Positions 8,501 through 16,393 of a stretch of DNA of 35,838 nucleotides are shown here, piece by piece. The translations under genes and the position numbers were made by a program. The stretch spans positions 1-35,838 of the forward strand of contig CADAAM010000005.1 in NCBI GenBank assembly GCA_902785905.1. Reading direction: 5' to 3'. The notes beneath the pieces are model-generated. The model did not search any database. It was given only the letters and a program-made list of their open reading frames with translations, and had not been told where the DNA came from. Numbering within the stretch: the stretch's first letter is position 1; each line of letters starts with the position of its first letter. Origin of the DNA: Oscillospiraceae bacterium. GTDB taxonomy: Bacteria > Bacillota > Clostridia > Oscillospirales > Oscillospiraceae.

Positions 8501-8552
8501 TGAACGCATGCTCAAGGAGGCGCGTCAGCCCAATCCCGATCCGCAGGGTTAA
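5511..8552 (+). CDS. PAS - degenerate GGDEF - EAL c-di-GMP phosphodiesterase with C-terminal PAS-like repeats
   Basis: This cytoplasmic protein has 1013 residues. It has an N-terminal PAS-like domain (about 15-130), a GGDEF-type domain (about 155-315) whose active site reads RIGADHF instead of GGDEF, and an EAL domain (about 325-575). The EAL catalytic set looks complete: E355 in EALARW, N414 in NLSR, E449 in ITES, D476/D477 in DDFGSGYSS, K497 in LIKLD, E533 in CEGVE and Q553 in AQGY. It should therefore hydrolyse c-di-GMP but not make it. The C-terminal 430 residues hold one diverged PAS-like segment and two similar PAS-like repeats (each with a GSDF, a TL-YR/SLQYR and an IIGVSNVD/IIGINNVD block), with no further output domain. 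The ATG at 5511 is chosen for its GAGGGG site 6 bases upstream; earlier in-frame starts lack one. It has its own promoter. Confidence 0.92.
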   Translation: MEKYRFSEHEQILMENMQIPFAVFQLVDKSIVTLVVSKGFCELLGSNDRAKVYEAMDHDTYRNVHPEDVARLGNAVFRFMRDGGRFESVYRLKKQNEEGYLVIHAFGRHIYSDTGVRLAQIWYADEGTYSVDENGEGSRLSRSLSNAIHEEGLLKASYYDYLTGLPSMTYFFELAEASKQAIREKGDNPALLYMDLCGMKFYNTRHGFAEGDKLLRAFARILIKIFGAERCCRIGADHFAVQTEETGLKEKLRLLFRECREMNDGNTLPLHIGVYPRQSENIHTSVACDRAKLACSALSGRYETAVNYYSRDLNEGAEKKQYIIENIDRAIREKWIQVYYQAIIRVANDKVCDEEALARWIDPVRGFLSPGDFIPALEEARLIYKLDLYVVDQVLEKIKKQSEFGIYVNPQSVNLSRYDFDSCDIVEEIRERVDAAGVDRSLLTIEITESVIGSDFDFMKEQVKRFQQLGFKVWMDDFGSGYSSLDVLQSIHFDLIKLDMRFMQQFDSGDECRIILTELVKMAIGLGVETVCEGVEKPEQVEFLQEIGCTKAQGYIYCKPVPFSWILERFESGIDIRVENPAESDYYATLGRVNLYDISVIAGEGDDSLSRFFDTLPMAILEVSGDKMQYARCNKSYRDFMERFFGIAMTGKVLDINAVAASDAFLGAVLRCSRDGNRAIIDEQLDEQTTVHTFIRRVAVNPVTGTAAIAVAVLAVMNEQREDEASFAGITRALSSDYINLYYVDIETETFIEYTPDAGHEHLAMERRGSDFFRASAEDAQLFIYKEDRDFFLNSFTKENVLRCMDEHGTFTLTYRLLIDGRPTYVNMKAVRMHADDAHIIVGVSNVDVQKRQQEAMARLQEEHITYSRVSALTKGFICIYTVDPETGHYDEYLSNGAYAGLDIEKEGSDFWAQARKDSARHVYPEDVEKFRTHMVREVVMSEIGKNGMFSLQYRMLLNGVPKYVTAQATMVEEKDGPQLIIGINNVDDLVRRELEYERMLKEARQPNPDPQG

Positions 8553-8754
8553 GGTCCCGCCGCATCATTCGGCAAGAGTGGTTTTCAAGGAAACCGGGTT
8601 TTGCTGAAGGCCGTTTTTCGCCGGAATACGCGGAACGTCTCTGACGACAGTCAAAGCCATCGATGGATCGCCGGACAAAGACGGAATGTGCAGGCGGGCG
8701 GATCGTGAGTGGGATGAACGGAAGAAAGGCCGAACGGGAAAATTGAGAACGTTT

Positions 8755-9327
8755 ATGGATATCTTGTTGAACGCAGTTATATTTGTCCTGACGTTGATAC
8801 TCGTCGCGCTGTTTTTCAAAAAGGACGGGGAGTGGCATCTGAGCAACGGCACCAGGGCTTTCCGCTTTTTTACGGTACAGAGCAATATCCTCTGTGCGGC
8901 TGCGGCGCTGCTGATGTGCATGGCGCCTTCACTGCGGTGGGCATGGACGCTGAAATACACCGGAACCGTCGCGGTCACGGTGACGATGCTGACGGTTTTC
9001 CTGTTCCTCGGCCCTACTCTGGGATATAAGAAGATGTTCACAGGGACAGAGCTGTATATGCACCTGGTGACACCGCTGCTCGCGATCGTCTCCTTTTTCT
9101 GTTTTGAAAAGCGCCCGATGTCATTTGTAACGGCGCTGTCCGGATTACTGCCGGTGGCGCTGTACAGCGTGCTGTATCTGTATAAGGTGATATACGCACC
9201 GGAGGACAGACGATGGGATGATTTTTACGGATTCAACAGGGGCGGAAAATGGCCGATCTCACTGGTTGCGATGCTGGCAGGGAGCTTTGCCCTTTGTATG
9301 ACGTTTATGCTTCTGCAAAATAGTTGA
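8755..9327 (+). CDS. Pr6Pr-like integral membrane protein
   Basis: This protein of about 190 residues has six predicted membrane segments. It carries the hallmarks I associate with the Pr6Pr family: F-FTVQSNIL after the first segment, LYMHLVTPLLAI in the middle, and W-DFYGFN before the last helix. The function of this family is unknown. The start is uncertain. ATG 8755 directly precedes the first membrane helix but has a poor ribosome binding site; TTG 8743 and ATG 8686 are in-frame alternatives that add charged residues. The 200 bases between the EAL gene and this one show no strong promoter or terminator, so read-through from the EAL gene is possible. Confidence 0.75.
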   Translation: MDILLNAVIFVLTLILVALFFKKDGEWHLSNGTRAFRFFTVQSNILCAAAALLMCMAPSLRWAWTLKYTGTVAVTVTMLTVFLFLGPTLGYKKMFTGTELYMHLVTPLLAIVSFFCFEKRPMSFVTALSGLLPVALYSVLYLYKVIYAPEDRRWDDFYGFNRGGKWPISLVAMLAGSFALCMTFMLLQNS

Positions 9328-9407
9328 GCCGTGAGGCAGAAATATACCGTAGTTTTTGCCTCCGTTCGGCGATGCAGACAAGCTGTATATTTGCTTAATA
9401 CTATTAC

Positions 9408-9511
9408 TTGATTAAATTCTTTAATCAAGTAAGCCGCAGTTCCTGCGGCGTTTTCAGCGTGAAACACTGAAAACACGTCTCATACAAGAACCTAGGTTTT
9501 CATGAGGTTCT
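9408..9511 (-). repeat. Three-hairpin intergenic repeat, copy 3 (different stem sequences)
   Basis: It has the same layout as the repeats at 4149 and 16101 but with different stems: TTGATTAAA-TTC-TTTAATCAA (9408-9428), GCCGCAG-TTC-CTGCGGC (9433-9449), GTTTTCAG/CTGAAAAC (9450-9474), then the shared end ACGTCTCAT (9475-9483). A fourth hairpin AGAACCT/AGGTTCT (9487-9511) follows. Conservation of shape rather than of sequence suggests the folded form matters. Confidence 0.75.
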
Positions 9512-9526
9512 AGTATAACAACACAA

Positions 9527-9571
9527 CCAGCCCGTATCACACACTGAGCGAAGTGCGTTGATACGGGCTGG
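9527..9571. terminator. Terminator hairpin between converging genes
   Basis: A perfect 13-bp stem CCAGCCCGTATCA (9527-9539) / TGATACGGGCTGG (9559-9571) lies between the converging Pr6Pr and phosphatase genes. Neither side has a strong U tract (TTGTGTTGTTATA follows on the minus strand). Confidence 0.65.
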
Positions 9572-9633
9572 CTGCGTTGCTGACGGGACTTATCCAGATC
9601 TTCAATGGCGCATTGCACCGTTGAAGATCAATA

Positions 9634-10944
9634 TTATGCGGCGATCTCCGACTCCTTGTATCGCTCCTGAAGCTCGCGGAACGCTTCTATTTTTTCTGTA
9701 AAGAGCCCCATGAAATCCTTCTCGGCCATCATTCCGTGTTCATCCGCTGCCACGCCTTCAAAAGAAAGCGGGACAATCATGGGCGGCTCGTCCGAAGACA
9801 GCGCCTGAATGGAACGAAGCTGCTCGGTACCCTGGTAGATCAGTTCAACCTTATAGAAGGCTTCGCCTTCCCGATTCGTCCAGCGCTCGAATACCACATT
9901 GACGCCGATGGGGGTCGTCGGCTCAACAGCGCCCGGCAGCACATAGTCTTCGACGCCGAGCGCGGCAAGGACGCTCGCGATCGTGCAGTCGTGCCCGCAG
10001 AGAAAAGAAAACTTCCGCTCCGGGGTATGGAGCTCCGCGAAGAGCTCTTTCAGCATCGGATGGGCCAGATTGACCGCGAGCAGCGGCGAGGTGAACAGAA
10101 TTTCCTCATAGGTTCCAAGCACACTGCCGATCTTCTTCCAGTCATCCATGCTGAGCTCGTGGCCGAAAGCCGCTTTCAGATCGTCCGCTTCTTCGTAGTA
10201 TTGGAGAATCAGGGCGTCTGCCACAGAATTTGCCATTTGAATCGGGCCGGACAAAGACGGTGTATCTCCCTCAAACAGGTACATTTCCGTCTCATCTGTC
10301 AGAAGGTCTCCGAACGCGCCGCTCCTGTAGGCCTCGCTCGCCTCCATATCGGTCACATCCATCAGAAGGGCGAGCGCTTCGCCGAGAGATTCCCGGTATC
10401 CGCAGAGCCCTTCTCCGCCGCCCCTCTCCGTGATCTCTTTCCGAACGTCCCGGGCGTAGGCCTCGTTCATAAAGAGAATCAGCGGGAGGAACAAAGCGTC
10501 CATCTGGTTGTATTCGACATGACACTCCACCGGCACAGGCGATGCCGGAAAAAGCCCGGCCGAAAAACAGCGCGCAGTCGCCTGGGTGCGCTGCAGGCCG
10601 TTTGCATAGAAACGCACCGCCCCATCGCCGGGGACTTCATCCTCCGCAAACAGTCCTTCTTTTTCAAGCCACAGGCGGAAGTACCGGCCCATGGCCGCCG
10701 CCAGCATCGCGCCGCGCGGCGACAGCTCCCCGGGCTTTGAGGTCCACTCAAACCAGTTGTGCGGCGTGATCCGGTCGATCCAGGACCCCTTGTCGGCCAG
10801 AGGTGAGCGGATCTGGTGCCTGCCGAGCACCACAAGCTGCCTGAGCTGCCGGCCCGGGCCGACAGACTCCTCTGCGCAGGCATTCGCCGCACAGCTCCAG
10901 AACAGCACAGCACACAGCAGCAGTGCCAGTATTCTTCTGTACAT
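9634..10944 (-). CDS. Secreted histidine acid phosphatase (phytase/glucose-1-phosphatase-like)
   Basis: This 436-residue protein has an N-terminal signal peptide (MYRRILALLLCAVLFWSCAA, probable cleavage at ANACA near 24). The branch-2 histidine phosphatase signature RHGxRxP appears as RHQIRSP (42-48), with Gly replaced by Gln. The distal catalytic pair is HD at 318-319 in CGHDCTIASVLAALG. The family hydrolyses phosphomonoesters (sugar phosphates, phytate, nucleotides) outside the cytoplasm through a phosphohistidine. ATG 10944 is chosen because GGTGGG lies 8 bases upstream and the signal peptide then starts properly; longer in-frame starts exist. It is the third gene of a minus-strand unit, 76 bases after the BMP gene. 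A hairpin TGCCCG/CGGGCA (10994-11019) in that gap might attenuate it. The substrate is unknown. Confidence 0.88.
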   Translation of the reverse strand: MYRRILALLLCAVLFWSCAANACAEESVGPGRQLRQLVVLGRHQIRSPLADKGSWIDRITPHNWFEWTSKPGELSPRGAMLAAAMGRYFRLWLEKEGLFAEDEVPGDGAVRFYANGLQRTQATARCFSAGLFPASPVPVECHVEYNQMDALFLPLILFMNEAYARDVRKEITERGGGEGLCGYRESLGEALALLMDVTDMEASEAYRSGAFGDLLTDETEMYLFEGDTPSLSGPIQMANSVADALILQYYEEADDLKAAFGHELSMDDWKKIGSVLGTYEEILFTSPLLAVNLAHPMLKELFAELHTPERKFSFLCGHDCTIASVLAALGVEDYVLPGAVEPTTPIGVNVVFERWTNREGEAFYKVELIYQGTEQLRSIQALSSDEPPMIVPLSFEGVAADEHGMMAEKDFMGLFTEKIEAFRELQERYKESEIAA

Positions 10945-11020
10945 GCTTCGATCCCACCAAACAGTTCCCATATTGGTTTGTCCCATGCGAAAGTGCCCGT
11001 TATTGAAGCGTTTCGGGCAG

Positions 11021-12208
11021 TCAGTCTTCGATGGTGATGATATCCGTGAGAATATAATGAAACAGCGGATAAGAGCAGTGCTCATTCTCTATGTAGCCTG
11101 TCCGCAGATTGCAGGTGTCGAGGGGATTGTTCGGGTTCACGCCGGTATAGTTGCCCTGAAATACAAAATCGACATTTCCTCGCTGGAACATCTCTATGGC
11201 GCGGTCCATAGCTTCCTGTGTCCCGGGAGCAGCGGCCTGGAGGTTCAGATCGACCATCTCCACCCAGCCCTTCTCAAAGCCGGCGGATACATCAGACCCG
11301 TGAACACGGCCGGGCACGAGGGATTCGATCCGTCTGTTTCTCATGACGGCGTCCACCGCCGAAAGCACATACGGCTCCCAGCAGATCCTGGAGGTGACCA
11401 GGGATGCGGTGGGCGCGACCTCCGACATGCTGTGATTGTATCCGACAAAGTATACGTTCAGCGGCGACTCTTCACAGGCGATAGCCGGGCCGATGGTGTC
11501 CGTATGCTGGGAGAGGATCACGCATCCTTCGTCGATCAGCTTCTGTGCCGCGCTCTTTTCCTGCGCATAGCTGCTCCATGTCCCTGTGTAGCACACGCGC
11601 ATCACGGCCTGCGGAACCACGGAACGGACACCCAGCAGAAACGCGGTGTAGCCGGAAATGACTTCGGAGGTGGGAAACGCCGCGACAAAGCCCACAACGG
11701 CTTGCTCTTCACCGATCAGCCCTTCCGTGATCATCTGACGGATCTTCATGCCGGCAGCAATGCCGCTCACGTAACGGCCCTGATACGCCTCTCCCTTAAA
11801 GCTGTGGTAATTGTCGGGGACTGTCAGCCCGCTCATATCCATGTAGGAGGTCTGGCAGAACTGGGTATCCGGGTATTCGGGCGCAAGGGCCATGACAAGC
11901 TCGCTGTAGCCGTTGAAGAAGATAATGTCGCAGCCCTTTTCGGCCAGCTCTCTGAGCGGTTCTTCCATCTCCTCATCCAGCACGTTGCTGCACGTCAGGA
12001 TCTCGACCCTGTCCCCGTATTTCTTTTCCACCGCGTCCTTCGCGAGAGAGAAGTTGTACGTATACGGCGTGCTCTCGTCGTTGTCGTAGATAAATCCGAT
12101 TTTCAGATCATCCCGTTCGCCGTTGATATTCAAAAGACGAAAGCAGCCAAAGAAGACAGCCAGTACGGCCAGACAGGTCAGTGCGGTGGTGATCATAACC
12201 CGCTTCAT
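11021..12208 (-). CDS. BMP-family (PnrA/Med-type) extracytoplasmic substrate-binding protein
   Basis: This 395-residue protein has an N-terminal hydrophobic segment (about 5-22) ending in VFFGC, a poor lipobox, so it is either a lipoprotein or a membrane-tethered protein. The body is a periplasmic-binding fold of the BMP family: LKIGFIYDND start, GCDIIFFNGYSELVMALA, YQGRYVSGIAAGMK, VGFVAAFPTSEVISGYTAFLLG, and VILSQHTDT before the second lobe. BMP proteins typically bind nucleosides for ABC importers, but no permease or ATPase gene is nearby. Its ATG overlaps the stop of the sensor gene by 4 bases (ATGA), so the two are probably translated together. It most likely serves as a ligand-binding partner of that sensor, which is inference. 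Confidence 0.9.
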   Translation of the reverse strand: MKRVMITTALTCLAVLAVFFGCFRLLNINGERDDLKIGFIYDNDESTPYTYNFSLAKDAVEKKYGDRVEILTCSNVLDEEMEEPLRELAEKGCDIIFFNGYSELVMALAPEYPDTQFCQTSYMDMSGLTVPDNYHSFKGEAYQGRYVSGIAAGMKIRQMITEGLIGEEQAVVGFVAAFPTSEVISGYTAFLLGVRSVVPQAVMRVCYTGTWSSYAQEKSAAQKLIDEGCVILSQHTDTIGPAIACEESPLNVYFVGYNHSMSEVAPTASLVTSRICWEPYVLSAVDAVMRNRRIESLVPGRVHGSDVSAGFEKGWVEMVDLNLQAAAPGTQEAMDRAIEMFQRGNVDFVFQGNYTGVNPNNPLDTCNLRTGYIENEHCSYPLFHYILTDIITIED

Positions 12209-15200
12209 GATTCGGTCTCCTTTCCCGACTTAAGGGAATTTTCTTTCTCCTTTTTCATCTTGGCGGCCTGAATTTGCCTGTCTTCCTCGACACGCCGCGC
12301 AAGCTCCTCCTGCGCCTTCTGGTCGGCGTTCTGAATCTCCGCGCTCTTCTGGGCGTAGAGCTTGTCGGGATCGATCACGCCTTTTTCAACCAGACGGAAG
12401 AAGGCGTCCAGAGCCTCGGGATCAAACTGGGTGCCCCGCCCGCGCGCCATCTCGTTCATCACATAATCGGTATCCATGTGACTGCGATAGACGCGGTTGG
12501 AGGTCATGGCGTCAAAGGCGTCCGCCACGCCGATAATCCGGGCAAAGAGCGGGATCTCATCTCCCTTCAGGCCGTCCGGATAACCGCGGCCGTCGTAGCG
12601 CTCATGGTGATATCGCGTTCCGTCCACGACGTGCTCGACCAGTGTGAAGTCCTTCAGGATCTCGGCGCCGCGCTCCACATGGGACTTCATCTCAACGTAT
12701 TCCTCATCCGTCAGGCGCCCGACTTTGTTCAGCACGCTGTCCGGGATGGCGATCTTGCCGATATCGTGCATCTGGGCAGCCTTGCGCAGACTGGAGAGCA
12801 TTTTGTTCCGCTGCCACCATTTGAAACAGTTCATCTCCTGCGCGATCAGCACGGAGTACTCCGCCACACGCATGGAGTGCTGATGCGTTCGCACATCCTT
12901 GGCATCGACGGCGTTTGCTATGGCCATCACCGTTTCATTCGCCATGTTCAGCTTGATCTGCTGCGCGTTCAGCTGCCTCTGCACGACAAACCAGGTCGTC
13001 CAGATCAGAAACAGTGACAGGAGCGTCAGCATGTAGATGGTAAAGCCCGGCTCTTCATAGATCTCGCCAACCTTGACCAGCTCAAATTTGCGCTCCTCGA
13101 GGACACGTTCGCCCGCGCTGTCGACAATCGCGAGGTGAAAGCTGTAGGTACCCGCCGGGAGGTTTGTGTACACGATATTGTTCAGGCTGCTCTGCGGGAT
13201 GATCGTCCACTGTGTGTCATAGCCCTCGAGAAAATAGCCCACGTTGGGCTCCTGAATCGTGTAGTTCAGGATCTCCGGCCCGAGCTCTACACGGCTGACG
13301 CCCTGACCCACCGTAATGGCCCCGGTGCGGTCAAGAGGCTGCAGGACGCCGTCCAGACGGACGGAGGCCAGCTGCATCCGGTAAGAGCGGACGTCGCTGT
13401 TGTATTTCTCAACGTCAATGACGTAGACGCCCGTATCGCAGGGCAGAAACAGCAGGCCGTTGCCGTCGTAATAGTTCCAGGAATTTGCGGTCAGAGAGGT
13501 CCCCAGACCTCTTCGCGCATCCAGCAGCTCCCAGACCATATCGCCGCCGGCCACCAGCTCGTCGCGCTCCACGACATAGATCCCGGCGCTGGACATGACA
13601 AAGAGCGTATCCTCATCCTTGACCCAGATGTCGTAGTTGTTGAAGTAGGGGAATTTGTCCAGCACGCGGATGGAGCCGTCCGGCTCAAGATAGCACAGGC
13701 TGTTGCTGGTGACGAGAAAGACGCCGTCGGACTTCGGGTCCTTGATCGAGCGCAGGATGACGCCGCTGCTGAGCCCGTCCTCGCGCGTGAGCATATCCGT
13801 GACCACGCCGTCTTTCAGCACAGCCATTCCGTCGCCGTCCGTACCGGCCAGAATCGTGCCGTCGCTTCGTTCGGTCAGCGTCAGGATCATGGAATTGATC
13901 AGGCCGTCCTCGTTGCGTATCGTACGCTTGATCTCATGATCCCGGATATAGCTGATGCCGGTATCGCCGGCGGCCAGAATTGTCCCGTCCGAGAGGCCTG
14001 TCACCACGCGGGCGCGATTGCCGAAGCTGCCGTTGTCCGCGTTGTACATCCAGGATTCTCCGCCCGGCGAGAATTCCATCAGGCCGCTGCCATAGGTGCA
14101 TACCCACAGATGGTTCTGACTGTCTACGTACATACAGCGGATACGCCTGCCGTCCAGAATCTCGGTAAGCTCATTGCGGATCTGGCGCCGGCAGGCTTTG
14201 TCCACAATGTCCAGTCCCTTATCGGTACCGATGTAATAGTCGCCCTGCCATTTGACAATCGTGTTGACCACTCGGCGCTCCATGCCGATGGTGCCGTAGA
14301 CGTCCTTGAAGGCCGACTTGGCCAGACGCAGAAGGCCGAGCCTTGAGGATGTAAACCACAGGTTGCCCTGATAGTCGTACAGCATGTTGTCGATCGAATT
14401 GTTGAAATCGTTCGTGTTTACCCGGTGATAGCCGTCCGCGTCCACATAGGATACGCCGCTGTCGGTGGAGATGAACAGCGTTCCGTCACTGAGGTAGTTC
14501 AGGTTGTTGATGCAGGCGACGCCCTCGCAGGTCATGACGTCGAGCAGTTCAAAGCCGCCGTGGGAGACATCATAGCGATAGATATGATTGGTGGAGGAGC
14601 CGACCATCAGCGTCCCGTCCGGCGCGAAGGCGCAGCAGTTATACAGCTCCTGACCGTCTGTCAGCTGCAGGGAGGACAGAATCTTTCCCCCCGCCATCAG
14701 GAAAAGACGACCGTCGGAGGAGATGACGGCTACACGGCCATTGCGGTCCGCGGTGATGCTGTCGGCGTAGTTGACCTCCTGCAGGGTGTTGACCACCTTC
14801 AGACCGTTGTTCATCACCAGTATCTGCAGACTGCTGGTGGTGCCGATATAGTAATACCCGTCCGAAGCGCGGATAATGCAGCGTACGGAATTGGAGGACA
14901 GGCCGTGCGCCTGATCGAGGACGTTCACGACCTTCTCCCGGATCACGATCGACAGCCCGTTGTCATTGGTGCCGATCCACAGGCGGCCTTCTTCGTCAAC
15001 ATAGAGGCAGTTTACATTTCGGACGGATTCATAGTTGTCCACCCAGCGGAACTCACGCCCGTTATAGCGGTACAATCCCGCATAGGTGCCGATCCACAGC
15101 ACGCCGTCATTGGTCTGCGCGATGTCGTTGGCCTCGCCGCAGGGCAGACCGTTGCTGCTGCTGTAAACGCTCTGGACATAGTCGTTGTAGTCGGTGCCTT

Positions 15201-15855
15201 CGGGCTGCACGCTGTCCTCCGCTCTGACGTCTGCGGGCGCGCCCAGAGAAAACCACAGGACCAGGACCGCCGCCATGGCGGTACCCTGCCGGAGCAGGCG
15301 GGTGCTATTGCGGTTTTCGCGCCAGCGCCGGATGAGAACGACGAGATATACAGCGGCGATGGTAAGGAGCTTGTCGGCAAATTCGATCGCAAGCTGTCCC
15401 AGAATGCTGCACAGAAACGGGGGCCAGTCTTTTTCCACGAGGTAATCGATAACGCCATTGCCCCATACGTTCCCGGTATAACCGTCGGCAAGAATGATAT
15501 TCAAAGGCACGGAAACAAGCAGAGCCGCGATCAGGGTCAGCGTTGCCGCCTTCATAAAGCCGTAAAACTGATCAAACCACTTCCGCCGTGTGGCGATGCC
15601 GACAATCACGCCCAGGGCGATGCTGGTGATCGAATAGGCGGCAGAGAGATGGTTGACCGCGCTGTATGCCAGATTTCCGGTTAAGCCCACCAGCGCGCCG
15701 CAGACTGGGCCCCCGATATAAGCACACAGCGCCGTGCCGAACGAGTCTGCCCACAGGGGCAGATGAAACCAGACAGCCAGGAGTCTTCCGCCCACATTCA
15801 GGCAAACGCATAACGCAACAAACAGAGCAATTTGCCATGTTCGCCATTTTTTCAT
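12205..15855 (-). CDS. Membrane sensor: ECF-S-like domain, propeller, Y_Y_Y and HD-GYP c-di-GMP phosphodiesterase
   Basis: This protein has 1216 residues. In order it has a six-helix membrane domain resembling ECF-transporter S components (about 8-180, with LPLWADSFGTAL and GGPVCGALVGLTGN), a further membrane helix (about 191-210), and a long two-component-regulator propeller with repeated LWIGT-type blades (about 225-850). A Y_Y_Y domain (863-928), a membrane helix (about 940-960) and a complete HD-GYP domain follow (HDIGKIAIPD at 1030; HHERYDGRGYPDG ending near 1095). A charged Lys/Glu-rich tail ends the protein. The topology places the propeller outside and HD-GYP inside. Start 15855 has GGGGAGG 9 bases upstream; an in-frame ATG at 16044 would add 63 residues unlike the domain and lies upstream of the promoter. 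It leads the operon with the BMP and phosphatase genes. Confidence 0.92.
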   Translation of the reverse strand: MKKWRTWQIALFVALCVCLNVGGRLLAVWFHLPLWADSFGTALCAYIGGPVCGALVGLTGNLAYSAVNHLSAAYSITSIALGVIVGIATRRKWFDQFYGFMKAATLTLIAALLVSVPLNIILADGYTGNVWGNGVIDYLVEKDWPPFLCSILGQLAIEFADKLLTIAAVYLVVLIRRWRENRNSTRLLRQGTAMAAVLVLWFSLGAPADVRAEDSVQPEGTDYNDYVQSVYSSSNGLPCGEANDIAQTNDGVLWIGTYAGLYRYNGREFRWVDNYESVRNVNCLYVDEEGRLWIGTNDNGLSIVIREKVVNVLDQAHGLSSNSVRCIIRASDGYYYIGTTSSLQILVMNNGLKVVNTLQEVNYADSITADRNGRVAVISSDGRLFLMAGGKILSSLQLTDGQELYNCCAFAPDGTLMVGSSTNHIYRYDVSHGGFELLDVMTCEGVACINNLNYLSDGTLFISTDSGVSYVDADGYHRVNTNDFNNSIDNMLYDYQGNLWFTSSRLGLLRLAKSAFKDVYGTIGMERRVVNTIVKWQGDYYIGTDKGLDIVDKACRRQIRNELTEILDGRRIRCMYVDSQNHLWVCTYGSGLMEFSPGGESWMYNADNGSFGNRARVVTGLSDGTILAAGDTGISYIRDHEIKRTIRNEDGLINSMILTLTERSDGTILAGTDGDGMAVLKDGVVTDMLTREDGLSSGVILRSIKDPKSDGVFLVTSNSLCYLEPDGSIRVLDKFPYFNNYDIWVKDEDTLFVMSSAGIYVVERDELVAGGDMVWELLDARRGLGTSLTANSWNYYDGNGLLFLPCDTGVYVIDVEKYNSDVRSYRMQLASVRLDGVLQPLDRTGAITVGQGVSRVELGPEILNYTIQEPNVGYFLEGYDTQWTIIPQSSLNNIVYTNLPAGTYSFHLAIVDSAGERVLEERKFELVKVGEIYEEPGFTIYMLTLLSLFLIWTTWFVVQRQLNAQQIKLNMANETVMAIANAVDAKDVRTHQHSMRVAEYSVLIAQEMNCFKWWQRNKMLSSLRKAAQMHDIGKIAIPDSVLNKVGRLTDEEYVEMKSHVERGAEILKDFTLVEHVVDGTRYHHERYDGRGYPDGLKGDEIPLFARIIGVADAFDAMTSNRVYRSHMDTDYVMNEMARGRGTQFDPEALDAFFRLVEKGVIDPDKLYAQKSAEIQNADQKAQEELARRVEEDRQIQAAKMKKEKENSLKSGKETES

Positions 15856-15955
15856 TTCCTCCAACCTCCCCAACATACCTTGAGGCAGCGAATCGGCGAT
15901 CGATGCGATGTCCCTTGTCTTCTGCCGATCGCAGTCTGATTTTTCAGACATCCTG

Positions 15956-15984
15956 ATTCTATCAGAAGTCACAGAACAATTCAA
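15956..15984 (-). promoter_or_regulatory. Promoter of the HD-GYP sensor operon
   Basis: On the minus strand TTGAAT (15984-15979) and TAGAAT (15961-15956) are separated by 17 bases. The predicted start lies near 15949, about 95 bases before the start codon. Confidence 0.75.
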
Positions 15985-16055
15985 GACAGGTACAGCGGAA
16001 ATCGCAGGTTCGACGCGCTGCCATCCGGAAAAAAGCCGCTTCATACTGGTCTCCC

Positions 16056-16199
16056 ATAAAACGGCTTAAAGCCGTTTTATAGCGCCAAAGGCGCGTCGGA
16101 GACCTATGAGACGTGTTTTGTGCCCTTGGACACAAAACTGGCAGCGCGCTTTGCGCGATGCCTTTTCGTTAAAACGAACCGTTTTAACGAAAAACAGTA
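16056..16199 (-). repeat. Three-hairpin intergenic repeat, copy 2, with two extra hairpins
   Basis: Positions 16101-16199 are the reverse complement of 4149-4247 with very few differences, beginning ACCTATGAGACGT and ending at the ACAGTAT flank. Next to it lie ATAAAACGGC-TTAAA-GCCGTTTTAT-like (16056-16080) and GCGCC-AAA-GGCGC (16082-16094) hairpins, possibly a second unit. It sits between the PEP-synthase-like gene and the sensor operon promoter. Confidence 0.85.
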
Positions 16200-16312
16200 T
16201 CACAGCAGATCCGGGGAAAGGTTTGGCCTCTGCCTTTCATAATTGTGCTTGGCATGAGGTGTACTTCAGGGAACAGTATCAAAACGAGGCTCTCGCTTTA
16301 TCCAGGAAAAAG

Positions 16313-16352
16313 GATATCCCTCCGGGCAAAGGATGCTCAGAGGGATATTTTT
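16313..16352. terminator. Terminator of the pyrG-gltB-gltD operon
   Basis: A 9-bp stem ATATCCCTC (16314-16322) / GAGGGATAT (16340-16348) is followed by CCTTTTTCC on the minus strand and TTTTTCG on the plus strand. It lies 45 bases past the stop of the last operon gene. The rest of 16200-16393 shows nothing I can name. Confidence 0.8.
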
Positions 16353-16393
16353 CGTTTTATTTCGCATGGCAAGAAAAAGAGCAAAACTCTCCT

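Noticed and set aside
8667-10261. 15-base identity GCCGGACAAAGACGG at about 8672 and about 10247
   Set aside because: One occurrence is in non-coding DNA and the other within the phosphatase coding sequence; no flanking similarity or inverted ends, so probably coincidence.
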